DNA from: Phaseolus vulgaris
Lineage: Eukaryota > Streptophyta > Magnoliopsida > Fabales > Fabaceae
Assembly (NCBI RefSeq): GCF_000499845.2
Contig: NC_023756.2
Coordinates: 39,122,579-39,186,578, forward strand
DNA: 64,000 nt
Direction of reading: 5' to 3'
Below are positions 1 to 12,200 of the stretch, in pieces (position 1 is the first letter of the stretch; the number at the start of each line of letters is the position of its first letter). The notes under the pieces are model-generated. The model saw nothing but the letters and a program-made list of their open reading frames with translations, searched no databases and was not told where the DNA came from. Position numbers and translations under genes: made by a program.

Positions 1-2039
1 AACGTTTTCTGTGCAGGGCAGGGTCAAGTCCTCTCTCTTTGAAAATCTGGTGCCCACCCATATCATTGAATGCTATTTGATTCTTTTAATGCTATAAAAT
101 CTGTTGCAGCTGATCTCTTCCTCAAGAATAACCAATTGCAACATCTCTTGCAACATCTCTTGCAAAATCTGTGAAGTGAGCTTTTCTCTGTTTTCTTCTC
201 TGGCATCATGGAATCAACTCCTCCCACCTCAAAGAGAGTCAAAACCAGAGGTGTAAGGTCTGGAGGAAGGCTATAAGGCTGGTTTTCTGGAGACAATGAT
301 CTTATTGAGAGGTATAGGTATGAAACAAGTATCTAAAAGATAAACAACCCCAAGGTTGTGTGCTTTGATTGCCTGAAAAGTCAAAAGCTTGATAATGTAA
401 GGAGGTTGCTCAAAGATCAATCTCTCAGAAAGTTCTTGGAGATGAAGGGAAACATTTACCCATATTTGGTAAGGGTGTTCTACACAAATCTCAAGTTTGA
501 GGGAAACAATCTAGTTTCTCATGTGAAAGGTGTAGAAATGGAGATAACTCATGAGGTATGGGCTGTTGTTGCTGGTCTCAAGTTCTCTGGTCTTAGAATC
601 AACAAGGGAAACCTTGGAGTAGTGGAGGATTTCAACAAAATCCAATACTACAAAAGTTGCTTGAAGAATCAACATGCTCAAGTTAGAACATGCTCGGTTG
701 GAGGTCTAAAGCTTGATGAAAGGTTGATAGCCCTCATTGTGACTTGGATTCTAACTCCAAGGGGGAGCAATCATTCAGTGCTTACTGAGGAAGATCTGGT
801 GTATATCTTCTGCATCATGAAAAAGATCAAAATCAATTGGATCCACATCATCAAAGAGCACATGCAAAAGGCTATGAGGTTAAGTGACTATCACTATCCA
901 TATGCTGTTTTGGTATCTAAATTTCTACTCTATTTTGAAGTGAACCTTGAAGATGAAACATCTGAGTTGGTCAAGTCAACTTAAGAGTTGAACAATGGAT
1001 CACTCAGCAAAATGGGTTTTACCAAAGTAGGTGGCAAGTGGATTAGCAAAGATGGTGATCTTGGTGCTTCATCTAGTGCTGCTGCTGATCCTGAACAAGA
1101 TGAACCTGCTGATATGGATGTTCAACATGAAGATCCACCTGAAGATTATCAAGATGCTGGACCTAGTGCTGATGCTGGAAATCAAGAAGAAAGGATGCAA
1201 ACCATGTCTCCTTTTGAGAGACTCATGGTGAATAGGCTTGATAGCTTTGCCGAGAATCAAAGAAACCTTCATGATCTCTGTGTTAGTAATTTCCAGAGGA
1301 TTGACAACAGGTTTGACAGCATGGATGCACGCTTCATGACTCTAGATGAACAAATCGAAGCTGTCCAGAATAAAATCTTTGATCTTCAGTTTGTTGATGA
1401 TGATGAATGAGAAAAAACAATCGGTTGATGTATCGAAACAACCGATTATTTTTGGTGGTTATATCTGGTTTTAAATTTTTCTTTCTTTCTGCTGTTACTG
1501 CTTTAATTCTGATGTAATCAAAACAATTATCTTGTTTTATCTCTTCTTTTTGTCTTTTTGTGAAGACAAATAGGGGGAGATTTATTCTGTTTGTGTTTGA
1601 TTTCAGTTTTATGTTTTTCTGCAAAAACAGTTTGCTATATTTTGAATGTTGTTTACTCTGATTTTATGCTCTAGATTTCTGTATTTGTTTCTATGCTAAC
1701 CAAATATCAGAAGTTCTATGCTTTGCTTAAAACTGTATCTTGCAGGAACTGCTTCAGATTCAATCAGGTACAACACAAGCATCAGGGATTTGTCTTCATC
1801 AGATAGGGGGAGATTGTTGAACCAAGTGGTGTTCAAGCTTTGAAGAATCCAAACCCTTTGAAGGATGTTGAAGCCTTAGCTGTCCTTGCTGTCGCTGTGC
1901 TGTTTTAGTTAGGATCTGGGGTAGATTGTGTATGTAATCCACCTTTTGATTGAATCCAAAGAATAGGCATTCTCAATCTTTTTGAAAGAATTTTTTTTTT
2001 CAAACCAAGTTAAAAACAACCAATTGTTTTAGCGAAACT
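1..2039 (+). mobile_element. Truncated Sirevirus-like Ty1/copia fragment (3' ORF, polypurine tract, partial 3' LTR)
   Basis: This is the 3' end of a copia element of the same family as the one at 17,406-23,858, in plus orientation. It holds the leader of the 3' ORF, the ORF itself (now a pseudogene), a purine-rich tract near 1,803-1,814 (AGGGGGAGAT) and then about 225 bp of LTR starting TGTTGAACC at about 1,815. The LTR stops abruptly near 2,039, inside a copy of the AACAATCGGTTGTT-type palindrome. Antisense-ORF sequence of the Tat element follows directly. The left end lies outside the window. The order ORF, purine tract, LTR matches the minus-strand copy base for base over long stretches, so the family assignment is firm. 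How the right junction formed (deletion or unequal exchange) is unknown. Confidence 0.85.
208..1410 (+). pseudogene. 3' ORF of Sirevirus-like copia element (putative plant transposon protein), broken by three stops
   Basis: The frame from the ATG at 208 to the TGA at 1,408 is 401 codons, the same length as the intact copy at 18,942-20,144. It carries in-frame stops at 274, 334 and 982, where the intact copy has Glu, Lys and Gln codons. There are no frameshifts. The first two thirds resemble the plant 'putative transposon protein' domain, with conserved blocks such as LVRVFYTNLK and VKGVEMEITHEVW. The C-terminal part is acidic and then likely coiled coil (DEQIEAVQNKIFDLQ). The family's biochemical role is not known to me. 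Gene order makes it the extra ORF found downstream of pol in some Sireviruses. No membrane segment is obvious, so I do not call it an envelope protein. Confidence 0.8.
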
Positions 2040-2045
2040 GTTAGA

Positions 2046-2849
2046 ATGAATGGCTTCATTCTGAAGGAGATTAGGGCTCCGAAGCCTTCCCTTGTCGTTG
2101 ATGTAGGAGGCCCGAGCCCCGTCCACATCCACTTGGAGGAGGTTGAGCGTGTGACCTCAGACCTGAATACGAAGAGAAGGAGAGTTGAGAGGTCGGCCCC
2201 ATGGGCTCATTCCCTATCTGACGATCAAGCTCCAAACGTAGAGACGATCATGGTGGACAACTAGGGACCTGGTTCTGGCTCGGGAACGAAGAACAACGTT
2301 TGGGATCCCTCCTTTGACTTTGGGAGTCACAACAAGCTACACAATTGGTTGAAGCCCCATGCGACTCGTTTTCAGAATGCGGAGGTCGACACCCTCTGTG
2401 GCGACGCCGAGGGGATACTAAGTCGGGCTAATACGTTGGTCAGTATGGCCAATGTGAAGACTCAAAAGAATCTTCAGAAGATCGGCGAGCTAGAACACCG
2501 TGTAGGCGAACTTCAGAGGGAGATCGACCATCTCCAGGAAGAGGTGGTTGAAATAGATCGTCTACATTCAGAAGAAGGCTGATGGACCAAGGAAAAAATG
2601 GAACTTTTACAAATCCACCAGTTGGAGAGGGACGTAAAGGTGCATGTGGAGGAGATACGAGAACTGAAGGGAAAGATTGCTCGTCGGGAAGTTGAGTGGG
2701 CGAGTAGTTCTGAAGCTATGAAAAATGACATAGCCAACTCCTATGTTGTTGGTTTTGAAGTCGCGATGGAGCAGATGTGCGTTAGTCATCCTGGAATAGA
2801 CTTTTCCGAGGTGAACCCTTGCCATGCCATGGTGGATGGTAAATTGTGA
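2046..2849 (+). pseudogene. Additional ORF of the Tat element, antisense to its pol (gypsy-associated coiled-coil protein)
   Basis: One frame of 268 codons, broken by TAG at 2,262 and TGA at 2,580, reads across the interval and ends in TGA at 2,847. The middle is a long charged heptad-like stretch rich in Glu, Leu, Arg and Lys (about residues 130-220), predicted to form a coiled coil. The C-terminus (NSYVVGFEVAMEQM, then HPGIDFSEVNP) resembles the end of proteins called 'putative gypsy type transposon' in plants. It lies between the end of pol and the missing 3' LTR, on the strand opposite to gag-pol. This matches the position known for additional ORFs in some Tat-lineage elements. Function is unknown. 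The N-terminus was probably lost at the 2,039 junction. Confidence 0.65.
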
Positions 2850-3534
2850 AGGACTTGTGAAGACATGGTGGCTTATTTTATGTTTTTTTTTGAAACCTTT
2901 CCTAGCTTGTTGGGACTTATTTTATTTCTATTTTTGGTTTTGTAAGTTTATTTTCTGAACTTTACTTAAGTTTTTTTTACCTGGATTATGAATCTTGGAA
3001 TTGTGATTTGATGAACCTATTCTCGACATTGAGTAAAAATCCTATTTCATAAGAAAATGCGTAATGAAGAAAATACGTCTTACCTCTAAGTCAGTCGGGT
3101 TTAAATACAAGCACAATGCCCTTGTCATCCATCGATCGGTCGAGTATCGTATTGTGTTTGCACCCATCGTCACAAGATCAAGTTTGAGCAGGTGCGATCG
3201 ATTGGATTTTTGTTGTATTAATGACTTGTTATTGCGGATTTCTCAGATCCAAACTTGGACGAACGAATTTAATTTTAAGGTCGTTTTCAATGGACTTTTA
3301 GTCGTCTGGATTTGCACAACTCCCTGTTCTGAGTTGTTTTTATCGAACTTGGTTGTTCAATGAATTTTTTAAATAAAACGAAGAGATATCGGAAATCATG
3401 CAAAATAGGAAAAAAGGATATTGAAACTTGCAGTTTTATCAAAGTGCGACCTCATTAAAAACCCTTGAGAAAAAATTTCAAAAAACTGAAGGGAAAAAAG
3501 TGTCTTCCTGCAAAAAATGGGGAACACATTACAC
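2850..3534. other. Non-coding stretch between the antisense ORF and integrase of the Tat element
   Basis: No convincing coding sequence is present. By position it is the region where the antisense ORF and the pol gene point toward each other, so it would have to contain both 3' ends if both were transcribed. A purine-rich stretch near 3,360-3,500 is visible but cannot be assigned. Confidence 0.5.
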
Positions 3535-6500
3535 TTAGCTGAAGTAGAACCTAAGGTTTGACGCGTTCCATGTCCTGGGGATGACTCCCCTGTCTAAAGT
3601 TTCCAGCTGGTAGGCTCCATTCCCCACGACTTCTTTCACTCGGTACAGTCTTGTCCACTTTAGGGACAACTTGTGCTCCATCTGGTAAGGGTGGGATTTT
3701 CGAAGGGCTAGGTCCGACACCTTGAACTGTAGGAGAATGATCTTGGTTTTGTGATGTCACTCGAATCTTCTTTTGAGGGTCTCAGAATGTATTCGAGAAT
3801 TTTCCCGAATTTTTTTCTATGGTGTCCAAATCGGTCCGATGTCCTTCGTTCGAAGCTTGTTCAGTAAACTTTTAGACTCGAAGAGAGGACTTTAGAATTT
3901 CTACAAGGATCATTGCGTCGATCCCGTACCCCAGGCTAAAAGGAGTCTCCCACATTGTGGACTGTGGGGTGGTGTGATAGGAACATAGTACTTGCGGAAC
4001 CTTGTTCGGCCACCCTTCTTTAGGATTCTTTAGCTTCCTTCTCAAACCCCTGAGTAATACCCTGTTTTCCGCCTTAGCCTGGCCATTGGTCTGTGGATGT
4101 TTGACGAATGAAAAGATTTGTCACATGCTGAGTTTCTTGCAGGTTTCCTCCATCTGCCAATTCGTGAACTGTGTCCTGTTGTTAGAAATCAGTTGTTTAG
4201 GTATATTGAAATAGCATACCATGTTCTTCCACAAAAAACCATGTACCTTGTGTGTAGTTATCAGTGCCACATATTCAGTTTCTATTCACTTCGTGAAGTA
4301 TTCTATTGCCACAATCAAGTAATGTAATTGGCGGACTGCTTAAGGAAAAGATTCGAGAATATCTATTCCCCAAGTGTGGAAAGGCTAGGGGGTAGTGATG
4401 GAATGTAGCTCTTCCGCCGGCGCATGATGTCAATCAACATGCTTTTGGCATTGGTCGCACTGCTGTACATACCGATGACTGTCTTCCTTCACAGTCGACC
4501 AAAAATATCCTGCTCAGGTGATCTTTAGGGAGAAGGCTCTACCACCAATATGACTACCGCAAATTCCTTCATGTAGCTCGGTAAGTATTCGAGTGGCTTG
4601 CTCATGGTCCACACAGGTCCGCAATGGGTGGGAGTAGCTATATCTGAATAGTTGTCCATCGACCAGGGTATACCTTCTTGTGTTTCTCCTTATGACCCGG
4701 GCCTCGTCGAAATCACTCGACAGGGTTACATCTGCTATATAAAAGATGTATAGGGTCATCCAAGTATTCCTTGCTTCTGCTCAGCTTATGACAAACCATT
4801 CTTCTATGAAATCTCCCGTAGTGACCCTGGGACTTTTCAGGGTTTCCTGTATTACTATTTGGTGGACACCTCCTTTTTCTCGAGGTTGCTAATTTAAATA
4901 AGAGGTATGCCCTACAATTTTCATCCCTGGGAATGTGCACTAGATTGAAAACTCAGAAGGCTTCAACCAAAGTCTTTACGTATTTAAAGTATAAGGATAG
5001 TTGTGGATTGAAAACTTTCCTTTACTTGACCGATTGTCAGTTATGAGTTGTTGTACTCCAACCTCCTTGGCCAGTAGCATCTCGGAAATTAAGGCTTTGT
5101 ATTCGGCTTGGTTGTTACTCCCTTGAAAGAGAAACTGAGTGCTTACTCGAGTAACACCCCGTTAGGTCCTTCTAGGATGACCTCTGCTCCACTGTCCTTC
5201 AGATTAGACGCCTCATCTACCAAAAGGGTCCAGCTAAAACCATTGACTGAAGGCTTTTGTTGGGGAGTGCACTCGGCCAAGAAGTCGGCTTGTATCTAAC
5301 CTTGAAGCAGGCCTTGCGATTGGAACTGGATATCGAACTTGAAAACTCTATTTCCCATCTGACCATTCGTCCAACCACGTTGGGCTTGCTAAACACCTTC
5401 CGAAGCGGGAAAACCGTTATAATCACGATCATGAAGCTCTGGAAGTAGTGGCGTAACCTTCGGGCGGTGGTTATGATAGTCAAAGTACTTTTTTCAAATG
5501 ATTGGTATCAGACCTCCACTCCTTGCAAAACCTTGCTGACATAATAGATGGGCTTTTGCCCGTTTTCATGGTTCTGCAACAGGACCATGCTAATCATTAG
5601 TCGATGACTGTAAGGTAGAGGCGAATCGGTCATCCCAAGGTAGTTCTGTAGAACACCGACGGGTGGGCGAGGTATTCCTTTAGGTTATTGAAAGCTTTCT
5701 CGCACTCTGGGTTCGACTAGAAGCGTTCATATTTTCTAAGGCATGCAAAATAAGGGTATCTTTCTCCCTGCTTGTGGATAGGAAACCCAACAACCATTCT
5801 TCCCATGAGGTGCTGAACCTCTTTCACATTGGTCGGACTTTTCATGTTGATTATGGTGGTGCACTTTTCAAGGTTTGCCTCTATTCCCCTTTCTGATAGT
5901 AGGAAACCCATCAATTTTCCAACTTGTACGCCGAACACAAATTTTTATTGATTAAGCTTTAACAAGTACTTGTCAATAGTGCGAAAGAGCTCCTTCAGAT
6001 CAGATAGGTGAGATTCCTCCTCAGCCGACGTTACCACCATGTCATCTACATAAGAGTGAACGTTCCTTTCGATCAGGGCTTGAAAGATCCTATCCATCAA
6101 GCGTTGGTATGTTGCCCCTGCATTTTTAAGACCGAAAGGCATTACCTTGTAACAATAGTTGGCTGTTTCGGCCATGAAGGCGGTTTTATCTTTGTCGAAC
6201 AAATGCCCTCGGATTTGGTTGTACCCTGAGAAGGCGTCCATGAAGCTGAGGAAACCATGATTAAAGCGCTATCCACCAACATATCAATGTTGGGTAGGGG
6301 ATATGAGTCTTTTGGGCACGCATTATTAAGGTCAGTGAAATCGACCCTCATCCTCCATTTTCCACTAGCCTTCTTTACCATGATTACGTTTGACAACCAC
6401 GTCGGGTATTGGATTTCTCTGATGTGGTTGGCCTCTATCAGCTTCCTAGTTTCTTCCCGCCCTGCCACTTTCTTTTCTTTGTTGATCTTCCTCCTCCTTT

Positions 6501-6907
6501 GGGTGACCAGTTTTACCTGTTGATTAATCATTAAACAGTGGCATAAAAATCAAGGACAATACCTAGTATGTCGACGACTGACCAGGCGAAAGCGTTCATA
6601 TTTTTAAACAACACCTCCTTCAACGCTCATTCGAAATCTTCCCCGACGGATGCTCCCAATTTGAATTTCCTGCCATTTAGGTCGATCTCCTTTATCTCTT
6701 CGACCGGCTCGGGTCGCCCCTCTCGCTGGCCTACCCTTGGATCCGCCTCTAAGTTTGGGCTCCTTTCTGAGGTTGTAATGGTGTATGACCCCCTTTGAGT
6801 CTTTAAGTTGTTCTTGTAACATTTCTTGGTTTCCTTCTGGTCCATCTTTAAGGTTATCACGGCCCCTAAGGGGGATGGTAGCTTCATCTTTAGTTGAGGA
6901 GTGGACA
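3535..6907 (-). pseudogene. Tat-lineage pol: RT, RNase H, extra RNase H and integrase, frameshifted
   Basis: The domains appear in order on the minus strand. The protease-RT linker (about 6,907-6,600) includes a RPEPVEEI/GRKFKLGASV segment. RT spans about 6,531-5,945, with WRMRVDFTDLN, FGLKNAGATYQR and the catalytic YVDDMV. RNase H and an archaeal-type RNase H follow (about 5,900-5,000), with GVTNQAEYKAL in the latter. The integrase zinc-binding segment lies near 4,760-4,514 (LHEGICGSHIGG), the integrase core at about 4,500-3,780, and the C-terminal segment at 3,720-3,535 (YRVKEVVGNGAYQLETLDRG). The frame changes at least six times, so no functional polyprotein can be made. The gypsy element inserted at 6,912 separates this part from gag and protease at 14,702 onward. 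Confidence 0.8.
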
Positions 6908-6912
6908 ACACT
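6908..6912. repeat. Target-site duplication ACACT, left copy (gypsy insertion)
   Basis: ACACT directly precedes the TGATGG start of the left LTR. The identical 5 bp follow the right LTR at 14,697-14,701. A 5-bp duplication is normal for gypsy integrase, and its perfect state fits a recent insertion. Confidence 0.95.
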
Positions 6913-7907
6913 TGATGGAGATCAAGCTCAAGAGGACATGGAGGCCAATCATCAAGCTCAAGAAGAGGTGGAGGCACAAATGGAGGACGCCCATGGAGGT
7001 CAAAGTCCACCTCAAAGGATTACAAGAAGCATGTTCAAAGCTTTGGGAGCTAGAGGACATTTATTTTCTCTTTTTGTAGTTTCTTTAGTTGAAGGTGCTT
7101 AGAGGGAAACTTTAGAAACCTCTTTTGTTATAGCATCTTTTAGGCTTTAGTTAGGAGCTTTAGGGGGGTGTGTTAGTAGATAGGTGTAGAAGTAGAATAG
7201 GAGGTGCCAAAGTGAAGGAAGGAGTCACACCTTCCTCATGGCTTGAAATAGGCGCCGGTTTTAGCTAGCTTTGGGAGGGAAATTTGAATTGTTTTAGCTT
7301 GCATTTTCAGCACCTTAGGCTATAAATAGAGGTGCTCTCTTTGTAAAATTCAGATTGGAATTAATCTAAGAAAACTCTACTCAAATTTTGAGTGACCTTT
7401 GGAGAGCTTTTGGAGCCTTCTTCTCTAGTCTTATCTTGATGGATCATTGGAGTCCTCAAGTGGCGGCATCACTCTCATCTAGGAGCATTCCACACTTCTA
7501 GTGGCGAGATCATCCAACATTCTTCCATCTTCATGAGCACTCTCTTCTCCTTCCTTTCTTCTTTTTCAATTGTTCATGTTGCCTTGTGTTCTTGAGTTGT
7601 TTTGGTTCGGTTTTTCCATTTTCCAGCACCTATGTTCTGTTTTTGTTTTTAATTTCTATTTGGTTCGGTTCATATGTTTACTTGCTTAATTCTGTTCGGT
7701 CATTCCAAGTTTTAATTCTCTTTGATGATTCAATTTGACAATATTTGGTTCATCCAAATGAGTTTGGGATTTGGTACTAGTAATTGGTGAGTTCTTGTCT
7801 TAGAACAATGATCCATCTCTAAGAAAAGTGCCTCTATATTTTCCAGCTCAAGGTGATTCCTAAAAATGTCAAGAATCTTGTTCTATGTGGCTATTGGAAT
7901 CACATCA
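6913..7907 (+). repeat. 5' LTR of the intact gypsy element
   Basis: This 995-bp direct repeat pairs with 13,702-14,696. It begins TGATGGAGATC and ends CACATCA. The first 190 bp duplicate the last 62 codons and stop of the pol gene, because pol reads into the 3' LTR. A TATA box lies at 7,321. Confidence 0.95.
7321..7329 (+). promoter_or_regulatory. TATA box of the gypsy 5' LTR
   Basis: TATAAATAG lies 408 bp into the LTR, the usual place for the U3 promoter. The identical copy in the 3' LTR is at 14,110-14,118. Transcription would start roughly 25-35 bp downstream and run through the leader into gag-pol. No transcription data are available. Confidence 0.7.
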
Positions 7908-7909
7908 TG

Positions 7910-7921
7910 TGGTATCATGAG
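7910..7921 (+). promoter_or_regulatory. Primer-binding site (initiator Met tRNA-like)
   Basis: TGGTATCATGAG begins two bases after the 5' LTR. It matches the usual plant initiator-Met primer site TGGTATCAGAGC except for one inserted base. It would prime minus-strand DNA synthesis. Confidence 0.75.
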
Positions 7922-9262
7922 TCTTAGGTTCATTCTTGTTTAATTGTTGAGTTGTGTGCACTTTATTTCAAGAGCTCTTTTAATTTCTTGCAATTTAAGT
8001 TTCTGTTTTAGAATTTTAATTGAGTATTCTTGCTGTTTTTCTTTTGCTCCAAGTGTTTGTGGAAAGGTTTATGGCACTCATAATTCTTATGAGTATGGTT
8101 GCTCTTTTGGAATGGCATTATCCTTCCTAGAGTTTACCTTAAGCTTCCTTTCACTTGTTACAATTTGTGATGTGTCTTTTAATTTTTGAATCATGTCAAG
8201 TTTTGTCTTAGTCATGTTATTCCATATATGTCATTACTTCTAGTAGTACTTTTATTGTTTTGATTGTTTCTTGCTTTGGTGTCATACAATTTTCTGATTT
8301 GATGTTGATCCTTTGTGCATTTTCTTTTTAGAATTGAGTTCATACTTGTATTCTAGACCTATACAAGTTCCAATACATCATTTTCCATTATGTCTTTGCT
8401 AGTTCATAATCCTGTTTTTTATTCCTATTAGGATTCCTCTGTTTCTGAAAAAAGTGCTTACTGTTTTTCCTTATTGCAATTGATTTACTCACTGGAAAAT
8501 TCTGAAATTCTGGATTTGTGATATTCAAAGTGTTAGAAAAGAGTAGAAAAAAGAATCATTCAAAAATTCAAAGTACACAAAAAATGATAAATAAAATAAA
8601 AAAAGTGTACAATTCTGCCGAAAAGAATACGGTAATCTGGCAGCGATTTTAAAAAATTTATTTCTCTCAATTGGCTTACTGTTTTTAATTGACTCCAGTG
8701 CCATTTTTGAGTTAACATCTTGAAGTTTCTGTGGTATAAATTTCATAATCCAGTTCGCTCTACAACGTTCCAGTTAAATCAGTGAATATCAAGCACAGTT
8801 TGCATTTTAAAAAATAAAAAAATAAAAAATTTTCCAGTAGCTAAATTTTTTGTTTTCTTCATCTACTCTAGTGCTTTTCCTTAGGTATTCTTTTGTGTGC
8901 CTACTTTTCTCATTGAGTTCTTTATTTTCTTGATTGTCTTTCATTCTTACTCTTTGAGTTTGTCTTACATATAGTATTCCTTTTGCAATTACCTTTCCTT
9001 GCTTATACCTTTTCTTGTTTGTCTTTATTGTTTCTTTGGTTTTGTGGTGGTTTGCTCTTAAGATTGGTGTGCTTGCTTTGACATATTTCATTTGAGGATT
9101 CCAAGGCCTCAAGATCAGATTGGTGCAAGAACATTATTTCTTTGAGAGTGATATCTTTTCAGCCTTAGTTCACTTCGGCAGTTTCATTGCCAAAAAGCTC
9201 ACTGTTTTTGCTAATTTTTAACTTGTTTGCTGTTTTTGTGTGTTTGCTGTTTTTAATTACAA
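7922..9262 (+). other. 1.34-kb untranslated leader of the gypsy element
   Basis: T-rich sequence between the primer-binding site and the gag start holds many short open frames, none with recognisable similarity. Such leaders usually carry packaging and dimerisation signals. None can be pinpointed here. Confidence 0.6.
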
Positions 9263-12200
9263 ATGGCTGGATTTTCAAGTGATGCATCCTACAAGCAAAA
9301 TTCTCCTTCCAAAGCTTCAATTCTTGGTGAATTACATGAAGCTCAAAGAACAATTAGACGGTTGGAGGAGAAAATGCTAAAGATGGAGGTACAACAAGCT
9401 AGACCATCTCCTTCTATCCATGATGGACATCATTCTCATAGACCATCTTCAAGAGCTTCTTCAAATGATGTTGGCCGTGAAGATGAGCATAGGAGAAGGA
9501 GACCTCCACCCCAAGTCCATGGACAAAGACATCATCACCAAGGGGAAAGAATTCACTACGGCAATGGCTTCTACCATGATGCAAAGTCCAAGCTTCCTTC
9601 GGTCAAACTACCTTGTTTTAATGGTTCTAGTGATCCAAATGTGTATTTAGATTGGGAGGCTAAGTGTGAACAAATTTTTGAGATCCATGAGATCCAAGAT
9701 GAGCATAAGCTCAAGCTAGCCACCCTAGAGTTTAGTGATTATGCCATGAAATGGTGGCATGGAATTGTAAAGGACATTATCTATCACAAGGGTCCTCCCG
9801 TGGACTCTTGGAACTCTTTAAAGGATCATATGCGCGCTAGGTTTGTGCCCCCACATTTTAGGAAAGACCTCATGTTGAGACTCCAACGGTTTCAACAAGG
9901 CACGCTAAATGTGGATGAATATTATAAGGAGCTTGAGACGCTTGTGCTTAAAATTGAATTAGAAGAAAGTGAAGAAGCCATGGTTGCTAGGTTTGTGAGT
10001 GGTCTTAGGAAGGATATTCAAGACATTGTTGAGTTACAAGAGTATTCATCATTGGGCTCTTTAGTTCATCTTGCAATGAAGGTGGAAGCCCAACTTGCTA
10101 AGAAAAACTCTTTTAAAAATGCTTCCAATGATGGATACTACTCCAAGTCTTGGAGGAACAAAACTTCTTTTTCTAAACATCCTTCCAAAGATTCTTCTTT
10201 CAAACCCAAGGAATCTAAGCCATCTACTTCTAGACCTAAGTCTCCCACTAGAACATCTAACACTAAATGCTTTAAATGTATGGGTTATGGTCATATTGCT
10301 GCAAATTGTCCTTCCAAAAGAAGTATGTACATGCATGAGGGCATTGTAGTTAGTGAGCATGATTCGGATTCTCCAAAGCATTCATTGCATTCTCATGCAT
10401 CTAGTGAGGAAGAGAGCGAATGTCCACTTGAAGGGGACTTGTTAGTTGTGAGAAGACTTCTTGGACAAGTTTCACAACCTTTTGATGAAAGTCAAAGGGA
10501 AAATATTTTCCATACAAGATGTCTTATTCAAAACAACATTTGTTCCTTGATAGTGGATGGGGGTAGTTGTGCAAATGTGGCTAGTACAAGAGTAGTAGAT
10601 AAGCTTGGATTGCCTACTATCTCTCATACAAAGCCCTACAAGTTACAATGGCTTAGTGAAGTAGGAGAAATAATTGTTAATAAACAAGTCCTCATCCATT
10701 TCTCCATTGGAAAATACAAAGATGAGGTATTATGTGATGTTGTGCCCATGGAAGCCACTCATGTTCTTTTGGGAAGGCCTTGGCAATTTGATAGAAAAGT
10801 TTTACATGATGGCTTTACCAACAAATTATCTTTTGAATTCCATGGTCACAAGGTTACTTTAAAATCTCTCTCTCCACGAGAAGTCCATGAGGACCAAGTT
10901 ATCATGAAGAAAAAGAGGGAGAGTGAAAAAGATAAAAAAGATAAGAGTTCTAAGCCTACACTCCTTGTGTCTAGGCGTGAAATTGAAAGGGAAATAGTGG
11001 CTCATCATCCTCTTTTTTTAGCCATCCCTAGAACTCTTAGAGTAGAATCACTTGTTGATAGTTCTCATTGCTTGGAAAATTTGGTAGAAGAGTTCCAAGA
11101 TGTGTTTCAAGATCCTCCAAATGGACTTCCACCTTTGAGAGGGATTGAGCACCAAATTGATTTGATACCGGGCTCTTCTTTACCAAATCGTCTAGCATAT
11201 AGGACCAATCCAAGTGAAACCAAGGAAATTCGCCAACAAGTTGAGGCTTTGATTGAGAAAGGGTGGGTGCAAGATAGCATGAGTCCTTGTGCTATGCCTA
11301 TCATCTTAGTGCCAAAAAAGGATGGCACATGGCGAATGTGTTCGGATTGTAGGGCCATAAATAACATAACCATTAAGTATAGGCATCCCATACCTAGATT
11401 AGATGATTTGTTGGATGAATTACATGGTTCTAAAATCTTTTCAAAGATTGATCTTAAAAGCGGCTACAATCAAATCCGTATCAAACCGGGTGATGAATGG
11501 AAGACGGCTTTTAAGACCAACTTTGGTTTATATGAGTGGTTAGTTATGCCTTTTGGTTTAACTAATGCACCAAGTACCTTCATGCGCCTCATGCATCATG
11601 TTCTTAGACCTTTCATTGGTAAGTTTGTTGTGGTTTACTTTGATGACATTCTCATTTATAGCTTATCTTTGAATGACCATAGGTTGCATGTTAGGCAAGT
11701 TTTGGAAACCCTTAGGAAGGAACATTTGTATGCTAACCTTGCTAAATGTATGTTTGCTCTTGATCATATAGAATTCCTAGGGTTTGTTGTGAGTTGTAAA
11801 GGGGTCCATGTGGACAAAACAAAGGTGGTGGCCATTCAAAATTGGCCTACACCAAAATCTTTGAATGAGGTCCGAAGTTTTCATGGGCTTGCTTCTTTCT
11901 ATAGAAGATTTGTCCCAAACTTTGGTACCATTGCCGCACCACTCAATGACATAGTGAAAAAGGATGTGGTCTTTCATTGGGGAGAAGCACAACAAAATGC
12001 TTTTGATACTTTGAAAGAAAAATTGACTAATGCTCCCATCTTGGCCCTTCCTAATTTCACTAAGACATTTGAGATTGAGTGTGATGCTTCAAGCATAGGT
12101 ATTGGGGCTGTTCTCCTTCAAGAGGGCCACCCCATAGCCTATTTTAGTGAGAAATTGAAGGGAAGTCATCTCAACTATTCCACCTATGATAAGGAATTAT

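Noticed and set aside
9420..9650. Short frames in alternative phase inside the gypsy gag-pol
   Set aside because: Shadows of the 1,542-codon frame; no independent support.
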